In this document: one piece after another, positions 32,331-45,049 of the stretch
Position numbering within the stretch: position 1 is the first letter of the stretch
Layout of the letters: each line of letters begins with the position of its first letter
Assembly (NCBI GenBank): GCA_003254925.1
Contig: QANZ01027232.1
Location: forward strand, 132,907-196,906
Origin: Chamaecrista fasciculata
Taxonomy: Eukaryota > Streptophyta > Magnoliopsida > Fabales > Fabaceae
Length of the DNA: 64,000 nt
Reading direction: 5' to 3'
Program-made: the position numbers and the translations under genes
The notes under the pieces: generated by a model
Database searches by the model: none
What the model was told of the DNA's origin: nothing
Seen by the model: only the letters and a program-made list of their open reading frames with translations

Positions 32331-32962
32331 CTATGATCACTTCCAAATCGCCTATTAACAAAATTATCATATTGACAACATGAATCGAACTCACCATTAT
32401 AGATTATGAGTCAACTCTTTACAAATAATTGAACCAACCTTTATTAGCTACTATTTTATTATATTTAGAATGAGGTACTGCTGTCTGATTTATATCTGAA
32501 TTATAATAGCTATGTTCATAAAACTGCAATTTGGCACATTAATGGCAACTAACTACTTCGCGCTTTCATTAGCTACTTGAAATATTCTTCAATATTCGAC
32601 AGTGATTCATGATTGTTGCTTTCAGCTCACAAGCTATAATACTATTTTGGTGGGTCCTACTTTATCTTACTTTCCTTCATTCCCTTTTAAATATTACCAT
32701 CGGTCTTCCGTGGACATATAATTTTACTTTTAAACCACTTTTATCATATATTTGTACTTTGAACTTACAGTACTCCTACTCGAGTGAAAAGGAGAAATAC
32801 GTAAAAGGCTATAATTAAAGTTAAGAGCATGATCTGTAAACCGTAAAACTAAAAGGCATTATTAGCGGCGACATGATGAGGTATTGAGAATTGGATGTCG
32901 GAACTTGAAACTGGAAACAGCGGCGGTAGAGAAATCCGACAGCGTCACTATTTGCTACCTTA

Positions 32963-33182
32963 AATTTTCTTCTTTTTTTTTTTTATAAAAAATTTTAGGT
33001 GAATTGGGTCCGAAAACTTACTAAAGCCAGAGCAAGCCTCTAGGTTTTATAAATACTTACAGAAGTATTTACAGATCGTCTACCAACAAAGCCCTTATAT
33101 CGACAGCGAGAATCAGACTTACGACCTTATAGATTATGAGTTAACTCTTTATCAATGGATCAACCTTTGTTGGCCGCTGCCT
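32963..33182 (-). mobile_element. tRNA-derived SINE, older copy
   Basis: Resembles the SINE at 46950-47127 over most of its length (for example 'agatcgtctaccaacaaag', 'gattatgagttaactc'), with a T-run at the left as expected for the A-tail of a minus insertion. A shorter related piece is at about 32385-32450. Confidence 0.6.
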
Positions 33183-33624
33183 TAAAATTAAAACTGAGAA
33201 CAAAGCAAAAATTGAGGAAGACGAAATAAGGGTGTCACATTGTTTTAGTCATTAATATTTCACTAATGTCTTATGTCATAAAGTGGACATTTGCCATCCC
33301 TTTGGGTTGTTTTAGGCCCCATCAAGGCCTGTCGGTGGATTCTGGGTAGGCCCCATTCCTTATCCTCTTATTCCATTTCCTCCTCTTAATTAGTTCATTA
33401 TATGTTTTAATCCCTAAAAATAATAATTGATTACTTTTAATTACTTCGTCATCCTTACTTCATCTTTAGCTACCATACATCTCAACACACTAATACCACA
33501 CACGTTATATATATATACACACACACGCACGAAAGGATAGTTGACTATGCGCAGGGGGTTTTATTTTTACAAGAGGATAAAAAAGTACATTGTGAATTCG
33601 GATATATATATATATATATATATT

Positions 33625-34700
33625 GGGTGTCGAATCCACCAAAAATAATTAACCTGATTCTACACACTAAAATAATAAATCATAGTAAGAGTGAGAACAT
33701 GGTCGATCCACAGAGACTAGCATTGTCTAAAGTTTATCAACCAAATCTAAAGAAAACAGAAAACAAAAGATAAATTGTGATATAAAATAATAAGTAAATA
33801 AAACAACGATAAAAGTTACCGATAGGATGAGGGTTTGGCTAAGGTTAATCTTCATGGAGTCTCACACTTGATCATTGATACCAAAGATAATTTTTCATGA
33901 ACTTACTAATTACGAATTAATAAGAACAACTAGCGTTATGTTTACAAATCAAAATAAATAACTTTGGCCAAGAATTATAAAATCAGCTTGAAACATATAT
34001 AATGAGATAAGTAGGAGAAAGAAAAATATTATAAAACAATGAAGGAAAATAAAAACATGATCTCACAAGTGTTGAAACATCCAATCAGAATTAACCCTAA
34101 GCCAAGAGAAAAGAATTTGAAGAAGAGAGAGATGATCCGAGATTGGATCTCCCATTTTCACTAACTAGAGAGGGGTATTTATAATGTTTCTCTAACCCTA
34201 ATACCCTTCTCAACCTTCCTAATTCGAGCTATAGAATCCCCACAACTGAAAAGATTACAGAATCTGATTTTAAAATTCAAAACTGAGAATCTGCGCTTAA
34301 GTCTTTAGCAAGACTTGTGCTCCACGTAAATATCTCTTGAGTTTTGGGCAAGACTTGTGCTCCACGTAAATATCTCTTGAGTTTTGGAGATCTTGAAATT
34401 GAATCTTCTTGATTTGAGATATCTTTGAGATTGAAATCTGATCTACAAAATCAATAGAAGATAATATAAACTTATATCCTAAGTTTAAAAGATATGATAT
34501 TCACAAAATATCAAATTTTAACACAAGATATCATATTTTGAATTTAAACTTAGGATAATGGGGAAAATCAAATAATTAAGATATATTGGGATAAAATCAT
34601 AATTTGAATACAAATAAATTAGTAATTATCCCTTAAAAATAGGCAAAATAACATACTTATCATTATATATGAGATAGATCATGCCTATGTATAATATATA
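33625..34700. repeat. Probable dispersed repeat, with a 2 x 40-bp perfect tandem
   Basis: 34308-34387 is two exact 40-bp copies starting GCAAGACTTGTGCTCC. The surrounding sequence looks like transposon debris, but I could not define termini. No coding sequence. Confidence 0.3.
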
Positions 34701-34729
34701 TATATATATAGTTGACTGATCACTCCTAA

Positions 34730-37140
34730 AAACTTTGCCACCACAATACGATGATTTTTTCTTTTGTCAAAACGGTAGATCATTCATGAGGAAAGTGGCA
34801 TAAGGCCAGGAAGATCAAATAAGGTTTAGATCTAAAAATAAAAATATAGCCTTACGCTCCACAGAAAACATTACATCAACATAGGAGAAAAAATGAAATC
34901 TTAGGCAACACACTTAAGAGAGACAAAAATAAAAATCAGATCTCCTATACAATAGGACATACATCAAAAGACAGATCCACAAATCTCTAAAAATAGAAAA
35001 CTTGGAAGATATAATTGAGAGGCATCACACATCTCATCCCCCTCTAAAAGATCATTCTTCTTACTCGTTCTTTTTTTGAAAGTTGAGCTCCAAAGATAGA
35101 TATGATAGATATATCTACAAAATAAAATAGACAAACCCTTTTCTAAAGAAGGGGAAAAACTTCCCTAATAGAAGAATAAAAACTTCTCTACGAAAATAGA
35201 GACATCCCTAATAGAATAAGAGATGAAAAAACGTACCTACAAAATGAAAGGAGTCGCTGTCGCTGAGACAACCATGATGCACTAGGGCGTCGCGCATAGG
35301 AGAAAGCAGAGAGAGAGAGAGTGAAGAAAAGGAGCGACTATAACGATGGAGAAAGAGTACGAAGAAAAAGAAGACCTTTTTTTAATTAATAAATTTTTTT
35401 GTATATATATATGACATGTTCTAGCCATGCCTCCATATTATCAATAAAATATTAAGGAGCAACATTAATAAGGTCTGTGATCAGTAGAGACTGGAGTGTA
35501 ACTTGTGGGCAATGCTTATCTTTTTCATTATCTATATAATATAATCAAGCTATTTATTAATGTTGCTTAAGATCTATCTCTTCCACTGATTTCTTTTACT
35601 GTATCTGGTCCCATAATCGATATATAAAACTATACAATATTCATTTCCATGAGAGTTAAGCTTGGAATTTCCAAACCTAAACCATTAGCTATATATAGAC
35701 GGTATTAATTATAAGATTGGTGAAAGAATCTTGTTAAAGTCGAATACACTTGACATATATAGCTAAAGTGCTCAACATTACTCGAAAAATAATATATATA
35801 TATAACTAAGAAAAGGACAGGACTTCAGTTTGTTTCCTTACCTATTTTTTTTTTCTTATTAGGCATGCAATCGTCTGGTTTTCTTTTCCTCTAGATGATC
35901 ATAAAAGTTGTGATTTTTTTTTTGTCAACTCAAATTTTTGATATTTCACTTTAATTAATCTGAATTTAACTTGTTTCATATATTTGATTGTAATGGTCGA
36001 GAAAGTCTGTATTTACAAAATTTTGAACTTTATATCTTGTTGATATTAAATTATTTATCACTTTAATTAATTCTTTGATAAACCTGCTTACTTAAAAGTT
36101 CATAATTAAATGAAATAGGTAGTTGTTAATTATTTTGACAAGAATAACAATAAACCTATCCTAAAGGGCTGGATCCAAATTCCAAAGATACAATTGGTCT
36201 AACTAAAAAAAAATAAAATAAAATAAAAAGAGCCACTGATTGATCTAAAATTTGTACACATTCAGTATTTATGTAGAAAAAAATGTGTTGTTATTTGACA
36301 TGTTGGGTCTACGAAAGTAATGGAGGTGGGCTCAGCGGACACGAGTATATTACTATTTAAGGAATTGACTCAAACTAACTAATTAAAGGCTTATTAATAT
36401 GGAACCTCTCAACTTTTGACAATTTAATAATCCCTATTATTTAACTATAAAGTAAATTGCGTTATAATTAATTTATAATCCATGCCAACCATTTCGAAGT
36501 ACGTACGCCACAAAAAATAGGACATTAAAATGTACTTGCAAGAGAAATTTGAAGACATCGATCCCTGTCTAGATCGACCACTTATGTCGTAGTTATAATA
36601 ATTGATCCACAGGAGACGATAGAATATTGAAATTTTCACTAGGCATTAGGAGAAAAAGCTCCGGCTTTAATTTGTTCGTCCTTCTAATATGTATTGCGGA
36701 GTAATATAAATATATAGTTAAATATAATGTAACCTTTTTATAAATGTAAAATAACAATGTATAATGGACTAATGGTTGGTGTTTGGCAAAATAAATGTAT
36801 AATGGTTGGTGGTTCATTAAGTGCATGGCTGTTACAAGACAATAGCAGGGCATGAAAGTCAGAGACTTTAGTGTAAGTATAGGCCTACTAAATTCTCTTT
36901 TGCTTGTTATGGTACTAATTGGTCTCGTGCCTCCACGTCAGTTGTTTGTCTGTTTCTGCGCTTAAACTTTTATATATTTCTATTATATATTTTAGATATG
37001 AAAAATATTTTGTTATCAGTCATTTACCTTGAAAGAATTAGTCACTTGCTTTACATCTACTGCTTTGTATTTAAAAAAGACTGTACAGATTACAATTTGT
37101 GGGTATATATATTTGATTGGTCAAAATCTATTTTCTTTTT
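34730..37140. other. Intergenic DNA, no gene seen
   Basis: 34730-35390 is purine-rich and repetitive ('agatctcctatac', GA-run near 35310), and could be an old retroelement. The rest is AT-rich with TA-repeats. No conserved exon. Confidence 0.35.
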
Positions 37141-37147
37141 GGTAAGA

Positions 37148-37282
37148 TAATATTTTGGTGAGGGAATGTCGCCCCAATAAATAATTACAGATATACTTAC
37201 AAATAATCCATCAAATAAGGTATTAATAGGAATCGAACTCACATCATGCAATTGTACAAATGAGCTAAAACCCATTAGCTAC
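37148..37282 (-). mobile_element. tRNA-derived SINE of a second type
   Basis: On the minus strand an A-box-like TTTTAGCTCATTTG is followed about 25 bases on by the B-box GTGAGTTCGATTCC, the Pol III promoter layout of plant SINEs. Ends are approximate. It lies just upstream of the PME promoter. Confidence 0.55.
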
Positions 37283-37487
37283 CAAATTTGAATGGGGTGA
37301 GAAGGAGAATAAATGAATAATAGAGAAAGAGAAGGGGGTGAAAGCATGATTCGGTTGGAAGCAGTAGTGAGTGCTGGAAGTAGCAGCCAGCTATTTGGGT
37401 CGACGTAGACCTCACACCAACCAAACCCTTCCTTCCCTTCTTCCTACTTCCTACACTCAAATTCCATCACACCACCATCTCTCTCTT

Positions 37488-37495
37488 TTATATAG
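37488..37495 (+). promoter_or_regulatory. TATA box of the PME gene
   Basis: TTATATAG, about 90 bases before the ATG, in a CT-rich leader with 'ctctctctc' runs. Confidence 0.5.
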
Positions 37496-37580
37496 AATAG
37501 AATCTCAACACTCCACCATTATTACAAACCAAAACTCCTCTCTCTCTCTCACTCTCTCTCACTCCTCAATATTTGCCCAT

Positions 37581-40379
37581 ATGGAATATGGCAGGCTTCA
37601 ATGCCCTTCTCTCCCTCACTCTGAGTCTCATTCTCACCCTCTTCCTCCCTCTACTAATAAAAAGAGAAAGCTCCTCTTCCTCTCACTCCTCTCTCTCGTC
37701 TTGATCGTCGCCTCCGCCATCTCCGCCGTCTTCGTCGTTGCCATCCGGGCCCGGGCTTCGGCCCAACACGGCCCATCCATCAACAGAAAGCCCACCCAGG
37801 CTATCTCCCGGGCCTGCAGCAAAACCCGTTTCCCCTCTCTCTGCGTCAACTCTCTCCTCCAATTCCCAGGCTCCACCTCAGCCTCAGAACAAGACCTCGT
37901 CCACATTTCCTTTAACATGACCCTGCAACACCTGAACAAAGCCCTTTACTCTTCAACCTCCATCTCATCCTCCGTCGTCCAAATGGATCCACGTGTACGC
38001 TCCGCATTCCACGACTGCCTCGAACTCCTCGAAGACTCCGTCGACGCCCTCATCCTCTCCCTCAACTCCGTCGTCCCAGGCGGCGCCGCCGCCTCCTCCG
38101 ACGTCATCACGTGGCTCAGCGCCGCCCTCACTAATCAGGACACGTGTACGGAGGGATTCGAGGACACGAGCGGGAGCGTGAAGGATCAGATGGCGAATAA
38201 TTTGAAGGACCTGGCGGAATTGGTGAGTAATTGTCTCGCGATATATTCGTCGAGTGGCGGGAGTACTGGCGATTTCTCGGGGGTCCCGATACAGAACAGG
38301 AGAAGATTAATGGGAGAGATATTGGAGAATGAAGACGATATATTGCCGAGATGGTTGAGCGGACGAGATAGGAGATTGTTGAGTCTGCCTGCGTCGGCGA
38401 TACAAGCCGATATTGTGGTTGCCAAGGATGGAAGTGGATCTGTGAAGACTATCGCCGAGGCAATAAAAAAAATTCCCGATAAAAGTACACGTCGGATTAT
38501 TGTCTACGTCAAGGCAGGAAGGTAATTAATTAATTAATTTCAATTCACTAATTGTGATGTCTATTTTTGTAATACTACACTTGGTCATTTATTCAAACGA
38601 ATCAAATAATAACCGACACCAATGTTATAATTATGGAGTGGAAAGATTTTGGTGTTCTATTTTTTTTTTGCTTCATGTTTCCACATTTGAGTGGTGATTA
38701 TTAGCTCATTCACTGACTTGTGTGGTCCATTAATTAACAATCATGCATGTCCATGTGACCGAATGCAATGATATAATTATTTTGTTTACACCCAGCTATA
38801 TATTTAGTACACAATAATGTTGTCCATTGATTTTGGAATTATTATTTAATAATAATTGACTATGACTTGATGAGGGGTTCACTAGAGTTTTGATAGAAAA
38901 AGGTGAAAAATTCTAATGTTTTGTTGGTAAAATAAATTCAGGTACGAAGAGGAGAATTTGAAGGTGGGGAGGAAGAAAACGAATGTGATGTTCATGGGAG
39001 ATGGAAAAGGTAAGACAGTTATCACTGGCGGAAAGAATTTTGGGGAAGGCCTCACCACTTTCCACACTGCCTCCTTTGGTACGTGTAAATTCTCTTTTAC
39101 TACCTTTCTACTTTTTTTTCTTTCTTATTTTCAACCACTTTCGTCGTCCACTCGTCTTAAAATTATGCTTTTTGCTGTTCTCTATTAACTCACCAAAGGT
39201 AAAACTGGAGAAAATGAAAAATTAAAGCCAAAGCAATTGTAGCTAGGCACACGTGGATGAACAGTACGAGTTAGAGAATAGATATGTCTTGTCACATATT
39301 TAATTCATTCCCAGCTGTCTATTTTGCAATTGGACCATATTACCCCCGTAGTATAGTACACTTGCTACTCTGAGTCTGTGGTTTTAATTTTTACACCCTC
39401 ATGTTTTTTTTGATGAACATATTCTTGACCTTATATAATTATACCCTATTTAACATTTATAAGGATAACGTACGACCAAGCATTGATGATGGCCTCCAAA
39501 TTACAAGTATACATACCCAGGCATATATATTATTGGTGGTGGGTCATGCATGCAGTTGTAAAGAACGTCACTCGCTTTTCATTCTTTGTCCTAAATGACC
39601 AGAAATTTCCTACATATATCACCAACACTCTAATTTATTAACTACTCAAATATTAATTCACTGAATTGTTTTTATACGTAGCCGCTTCTGGTTCTGGCTT
39701 TATTGCACGTGATATGACCTTCGAGAACTACGCCGGGCCGGGGAAGCACCAAGCGGTGGCCCTCCGTATCGGAGCCGATCACGCGGTGGTGTACCGTTGT
39801 AACGTCATCGGATATCAAGACACATGTTATGTGCACTCCAACCGTCAGTTTTTCAGGGAATGTGACATCTATGGAACAGTAGATTTTATTTTTGGTAACG
39901 CAGCTGTGGTATTTCAAAATTGTAACATTTACTCTCGTAAGCCCATGGCTCAACAGAAAAACACAATCACGGCCCAAAACCGAAAGGACCCGAATCAGAA
40001 TACGGGTATATCCATCCACAATTGTCGGATCCTTGCAACGTCAGATCTCGCGGCATCAAAGGGAAGCATACCAACGTATCTGGGCCGTCCGTGGAAATTA
40101 TACTCTAGAACCGTGTACATGCTATCATACATTGGTGATCACGTGCACTCACGTGGATGGCTAGAGTGGAATGGGAATTTTGCATTGGACACATTGTATT
40201 ATGGAGAGTACATGAATAATGGGCCGGGTGCAGCAATCGGGCAACGGGTCAAGTGGCCGGGTTATCGAGTCATAACATCGACGGTGGAGGCGAGTAGGTT
40301 CACGGTGGGGCAGTTCATATCAGGGTCGTCGTGGTTGCCGTCAACGGGAGTGGCTTTTGTGACAGGATTATCTTCTTAA
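37581..40379 (+). CDS. Pectin methylesterase with N-terminal inhibitor (PMEI) pro-region
   Basis: Exons 37581-38521, 38942-39078 and 39682-40379 give 591 residues. It de-esterifies homogalacturonan in the cell wall, releasing methanol. A hydrophobic signal anchor spans about 31-55, followed by a PMEI domain (about 72-230). Two basic processing motifs, NRRRLM (239-244) and DRRLL (263-267), sit where subtilases cut type-I PMEs. The catalytic domain starts at about 276 and has the full active site: Q383 (KHQAVAL), Q405 and D406 (GYQDT), D427 (VDFIFGN) and R495 (LGRPW). The ATG at 37581 was chosen over an upstream in-frame one at 37371 because the latter lies before the TATA box and has no signal sequence. 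A close isoform assignment is not possible from sequence alone. Confidence 0.95.
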
Positions 40380-40443
40380 GGTTCAATTCCACTTCAAGTA
40401 TACATATATATTTTTAGGGCAACCTATAATCAATGTAAGTCTT

Positions 40444-40617
40444 GAGGATGAATCCATTGCAATGGATTTGGCTGCAGTGTAAGATAGAAAACTCAAAACT
40501 CAGAGTTAGTTTTAATAAAGTGCGACTGTGCAAGTTTATTGAAACAGTGAGTTTTGAGATTTTCGTCTCACACTGCAGGTCCACGACAGTCAAACCTACT
40601 GTAGTGGATCCAATCTC
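40444..40617. mobile_element. Mutator-type MITE, 174 bp, just past the PME stop
   Basis: Ends GAGGATGAATCCATTGCAA and the complement of GAGATTGGATCCACTACAG are imperfect inverted repeats, continuing to an inner pair with 'ACTCAAAACTC'. A perfect 9-bp duplication, GTAAGTCTT, is at 40435-40443 and 40618-40626. It begins 64 bases after the PME stop, so it may lie in the 3' UTR. Confidence 0.8.
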
Positions 40618-41127
40618 GTAAGTCTTGGTCCAAACAAGCTCATTGGCCCGAAAATACTGTTATTTATTTTTATAATTTTACGCTCTAATTGTACCAAAAT
40701 ATAGCTTTTTTCTTGTTTTGATTTTTTTCTCTATTTTTAGAAGGTTGTAATACAATAAGTATATAAAGTTGTAATTGGTAAACATTGATAGTTCTTGTTT
40801 TGCAAATTTTTGGGTATTGGGATGGCTCTGAGAGGTGGTACTCTACAAGTATCACTCTACATTATTTTCTTTTTCATAGTCTTTTAATTCATAATTTTAT
40901 TATAAATAATTTTGAATTTATTCTATATATTTATTAAAATTTTGAAGTTATTTCTAGTTCTAGTCATATTAATGCAGAGGAAGAAGCAATGGGGCTGACA
41001 AAGACGCACGATGGTATGAATTTTCTCATTAGTGTCAGCCATTGTTGAATCAACATGTCCTAGTAAACGGCTAGTTGGGAAAGAGGAAGACAAATAGTGA
41101 GTGAATGAATGAAATGGACAGGAAGCT

Positions 41128-41145
41128 TTTTTTTTTTTGAACAAA
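41128..41145 (-). mobile_element. Micro-retroposition: 18-bp T-rich insert with 16-bp target duplication
   Basis: AAATGGACAGGAAGCT occurs at 41112-41127 and again at 41146-41161, separated by a T-run plus 'gaacaaa'. This fits a retroposon so severely truncated that little beyond its A-tail was copied. Confidence 0.6.
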
Positions 41146-41545
41146 AAATGGACAGGAAGCTGAAGATATATATTTTCTTAAAAAAGTTGTACCTTTGATA
41201 TGAGCTTATTTTAATTATTAATCACTGTATGATATGATAGTACTAGGAGTAACAAGAACTAAAATCTTTATTCACTCAAGTAAGCATCGAACATAGAGGA
41301 TGATATACTAGAAGAACAAAGTCCACTACAATCATTTATGGCCAATATACTATTTCCATGTTTTACAAAATGTAGGACACAAAAATAAGGTAAACGGGGG
41401 AAAGCAACACAAAAGCGCTATGCGTGATAGCTGATAAGTGATAAGACACAAAGTTCTAACCACAATCCACACACACAACGAGATTGGGGAAAATTTATCA
41501 AAGCGCCATCATATATCATATGTAACAGTATAACAAGTGTATCGA

Positions 41546-43824
41546 CTATGTGTTTTTTACTGAGGAGGATAGTTCATCTAAACGATTATCCATGAGCGGT
41601 GAAATAAGATCAAGAAATGCATCTTCACTTGATCCTGGAAGTAGAGCTTCCTCTGCTTCTTGAATAATATGCTCAATCACTGATCTCTTCTTCAGTGTTT
41701 CTCTGCACATGATGCTTCCGATGGTGAAAGGAGTGAGTCCTCTCTCAGCACCTTTCTTTAGAAGCATTGTTGATATACGAAAAACGCGAGCACATTGAGG
41801 AGGAAGGTCCCATCCATGAAACTTCAAAAGCTTGATATCTGCTTCAGCATCCAGAGATTTTATATACTCAATGGTGTTTGCAGAGTAAGGCTCCTGAGCT
41901 TGAGGCCAATATAACCAGTCAAATGTGCAGTCTTCAAACTGCCAGAGGAGGAAAAACAAAAGAGCAACATTAAGCTAACATTAGAATTGGAAAGGGAAGA
42001 CTAGATTTTGATGTAAGATTGAAGATTTAAAATGCTAAATAGAACCAACAGCAACTACAGTAGTAATTACTGATTAAAGAACCTGTGATGCAAAGTATAA
42101 GCCTAATGCAAATTTTAAAAAGAGCTTAGCAACTGAATGTAATTAAGCAAATTTAGTGTAATAACAATATGACATTGATGGATAAAAAGCTTAGAATGGC
42201 AAGCTTTTTTATCATGATATTCTAGCAGTCATACACTCATACTAACATAGACAAGCAGGATAGGAGATTTGTATATTAAGTAGGACAAAAACAGTTAAAA
42301 CTAACACCATCAGCCTTAAAGCGTTAAAAAGGATAACAATTAAAGAAGCAGCCAACAATGAAAATTCTTCCACATGTTAATCGATAACAGCGAAGATAAT
42401 AAGAAAACATAATTACGGCATCAATAAATTTTGGGAGTAAATAGACTTACAGTCTCAGGCAAGCAATAGCCGTGATCAATTGGAATCAGCATTATTTGAC
42501 CATGTTCATTGTCCTTGCTAACCAAAATATTCCCAGCATGCCTATCTGCATTTGCCAATCTGATGTCCAGCACTGAGATCTTGTGCACCTCCTCCACCGG
42601 AAAAGCAAGAGGACCCATATCTTCACAACTTCCAATATTCCTCATAAACATCTGAAGTGACCCTACTTTGACATTACTTGAATTGTACTCACATCCTCCA
42701 GGATGATGGAATCCTTTATGCAAGCATTGGACCATTGCGGTAGGAGGGACTCCAGCAAACCCCTCCTCGTCATTGTTATTGCTAGTCCAAGGCCCCTTCC
42801 TAGGATGATCCAAAATGTAAGCTGCAACTTCTCTAAATGCCCCTTCTCCTACTCGTGTGCCTTTCTTCAAGCCTTCACCATCAACAGAGACAGGTAATCC
42901 TTGAGGATTATTAACAGCCATTGGTTCCTCATCAATAGGCTTGAAAACGGAAACATACTTTGAACCTGATGAATCTTGCATGAGATAAGCTCCTCCTGAT
43001 CCCTCTGAAGACCGAATTGGTTTATTGCCTCTCTCTAAGCCCTGTGAAGTAGCTTTAATTAGTTCACGGATCACTTGGGGAACTCTGATACTAGAATTAA
43101 CAATAATAGGTTCCAACAGAAAATCTCTCATGAAATGTTTCCTCCGCTCCAACAACTTATTTGTTGCATAAAGTGGACCCAACTGTTCACTTAAATTTAC
43201 CGCCTTCTCATGTCTGTCCGAAGCCTCAATTGACAATTCAAAATCCTTCTCAACCGCTTTAGTCCTTACTTTGGCAGATCTTCTCACCAACAAGTGAATT
43301 ACAGCGTCATTATCCTTACAGATATCCTCAATGAGTCTCTGGTCTTCAAGTGCCTCACCATCACATATCAGTTCTTGATCCTTGACATTTACAAACCCTT
43401 TGCCTTTCCTTGCAATCTGCTGCTTCACATAACCCACATTCCTATTCTTCTCAATATAAAATCCAAACTCCTTTCCACATGTAGTTCTAACAGTAATAGC
43501 TTGAACGTCAGAGAGCCTCAGCACCAAGTGCAACACATTCCCATCAGTTACCCCATAATCACGAATACAAGAATCATTACGAGCCAATTCCCTCCCTTCA
43601 AAAACCAATTTCTGTTTCTTTACAAAAAACCCTTTAAAGGTTTGAATTCTCAGCTTCACTGAAGCAATGGAATCCGTCTCCATAATTCGCATGGGAATCA
43701 CTGATCCACCAACAGTTAGGTAAATCAAAATTGAGTCCCCCATTTGAGGGCCATAGAAACTGGTAAATTTACCATGGGAGTTACAAGATTTTTCATTCAC
43801 TGGTCTCAGTGCCACACTAGCCAT
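41546..43824 (-). CDS. PI4KG: Phosphatidylinositol 4-kinase gamma (ubiquitin-like domain kinase)
   Basis: Two coding exons, 42451-43824 and 41546-41938, give 588 residues. Two ubiquitin-like domains come first (about 32-103 and 108-180, with KQKLVFEGREL and VKDQELICDGEAL). A PI3/4-kinase catalytic domain follows, with VSVFKPIDEEP (candidate ATP lysine), GEGAFREVAAY, the catalytic loop D427-R-H-x3-N432 (ADRHAGN) and the metal-binding D450-H-G (PIDHGY). Plant type-II gamma members such as PI4K-gamma-4 act largely as protein kinases, with substrates linked to the proteasome. Lipid kinase activity is doubtful in the family. Upstream, a TATA box (TTATAAATAG, 45033-45042 minus) and a donor at about 44818 suggest a leader exon at about 45010-44818 and a spliced 5' UTR. 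Confidence 0.93.
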
Positions 43825-45042
43825 TTCCTACTAATTGGTTCAAAACCTTGCTGACTTAAAAATGAACAAGCTATGAACCTTAAAACCAGTATGAGAATAC
43901 AAGTGTTCTATTTGACGGACACATTTAATAAGAAAATAAAAGATAAGCAACCTCTTGTCCTCCTCCTCTATTCTCAGTACTTAACCTGCAAAAGCAGCCA
44001 ATCCTACCTAAGCAGTAAACAACAAATTTAAGCTCTAAACATGTAGTATAGTCTTCCAATTGTCAGAACTCTGAGCTAAACAAAACCTTTCAAGGAAGCC
44101 AAGAAAAATGATGATCATGTGACTCCTTGAATTGATCTATCAAATTTAGTTATCTAACTCATGTCTTTTTCCAGACTTGATCAAGCTTCAGCCGAGCTAT
44201 TGGGAAAAAAGGACCAAACAATGCAATAACCCTGCAAAAAGGGAGGAACTATTAAGAATTCTGTCAAATAACATGGAATCTAACAGATAAAAGAAAGAGT
44301 ATATCAGTCTATCAGATAAGTACTAACATTAAAAAATAAAAAATACAAAAATCGTTTAGCCTTTTGATTATCTGCCATCGATAAGCTTCTAATTGCCTCC
44401 AAAAATTTCCGACGAGAATGAAAATAAAAAACCTATCTTTCCAAATTATAATGCATTTTCGGAGGGTAAAAACAAGAATAGCAGGGTGATGGAAATACAA
44501 TAGGTAATAGATTCGTTTCAGCTCAGCTCTTTTCCCCGCTTGTGCAACAAGTCGCATTCACAGAACTAGTTGAAATGCCAGAAGCAGAAATTTAAAATAT
44601 CTATGGTTGTTCACATAATCAAAAGGACAATCACAATGAGAATAAATAAAGAACAAAATGTGACTTTCACTTCTCAGAAATGTTCACAGAAGATTACATG
44701 AACAGTATAAAATTTCAATCAATGCAAACATAAAAACATTATGACTAATTTCTTTCCTAATCCATGATAGCTAGACAACCTAGAGTGAGAAACGACAATA
44801 AAGGAAACGAATCTTACAGAGCGAACGATCAGCTTACACAGCAAGGCCGAAACGATTACAAAGAAGAAAATCAGGTGAAATGACGATGATACGAGAAGCT
44901 CGAGAATTGAAACTCCATTTCTCCTCCTACTTCTTCTTCTTCTTCCCACAGGATCAGAATTTGCTCTTTTGTTTAGTTTTTTTTCTCGGAAAGTGAGAGA
45001 AGGGTGAGAGATTGAGTGTAAAATGGGAGGGGCTATTTATAA
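43825..45042 (-). promoter_or_regulatory. Spliced 5' UTR and core promoter of the PI4K-gamma gene
   Basis: TATAAATAG at about 45033-45041. The leader is CT-rich with GAAGAA runs. 'GCTCT|GTAAGATTCG' near 44813-44820 is a good donor, and several acceptors lie between 44300 and 43850. An ATG at 44949 in the leader opens a short Arg-rich frame (MGRRRRSRRR) and could be an upstream ORF. Confidence 0.5.
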
Positions 45043-45049
45043 GGACGTA

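Noticed and set aside
37371..37580. Upstream in-frame ATG for PME
   Set aside because: Lies before the TATA box and adds 70 residues unlike any signal anchor.
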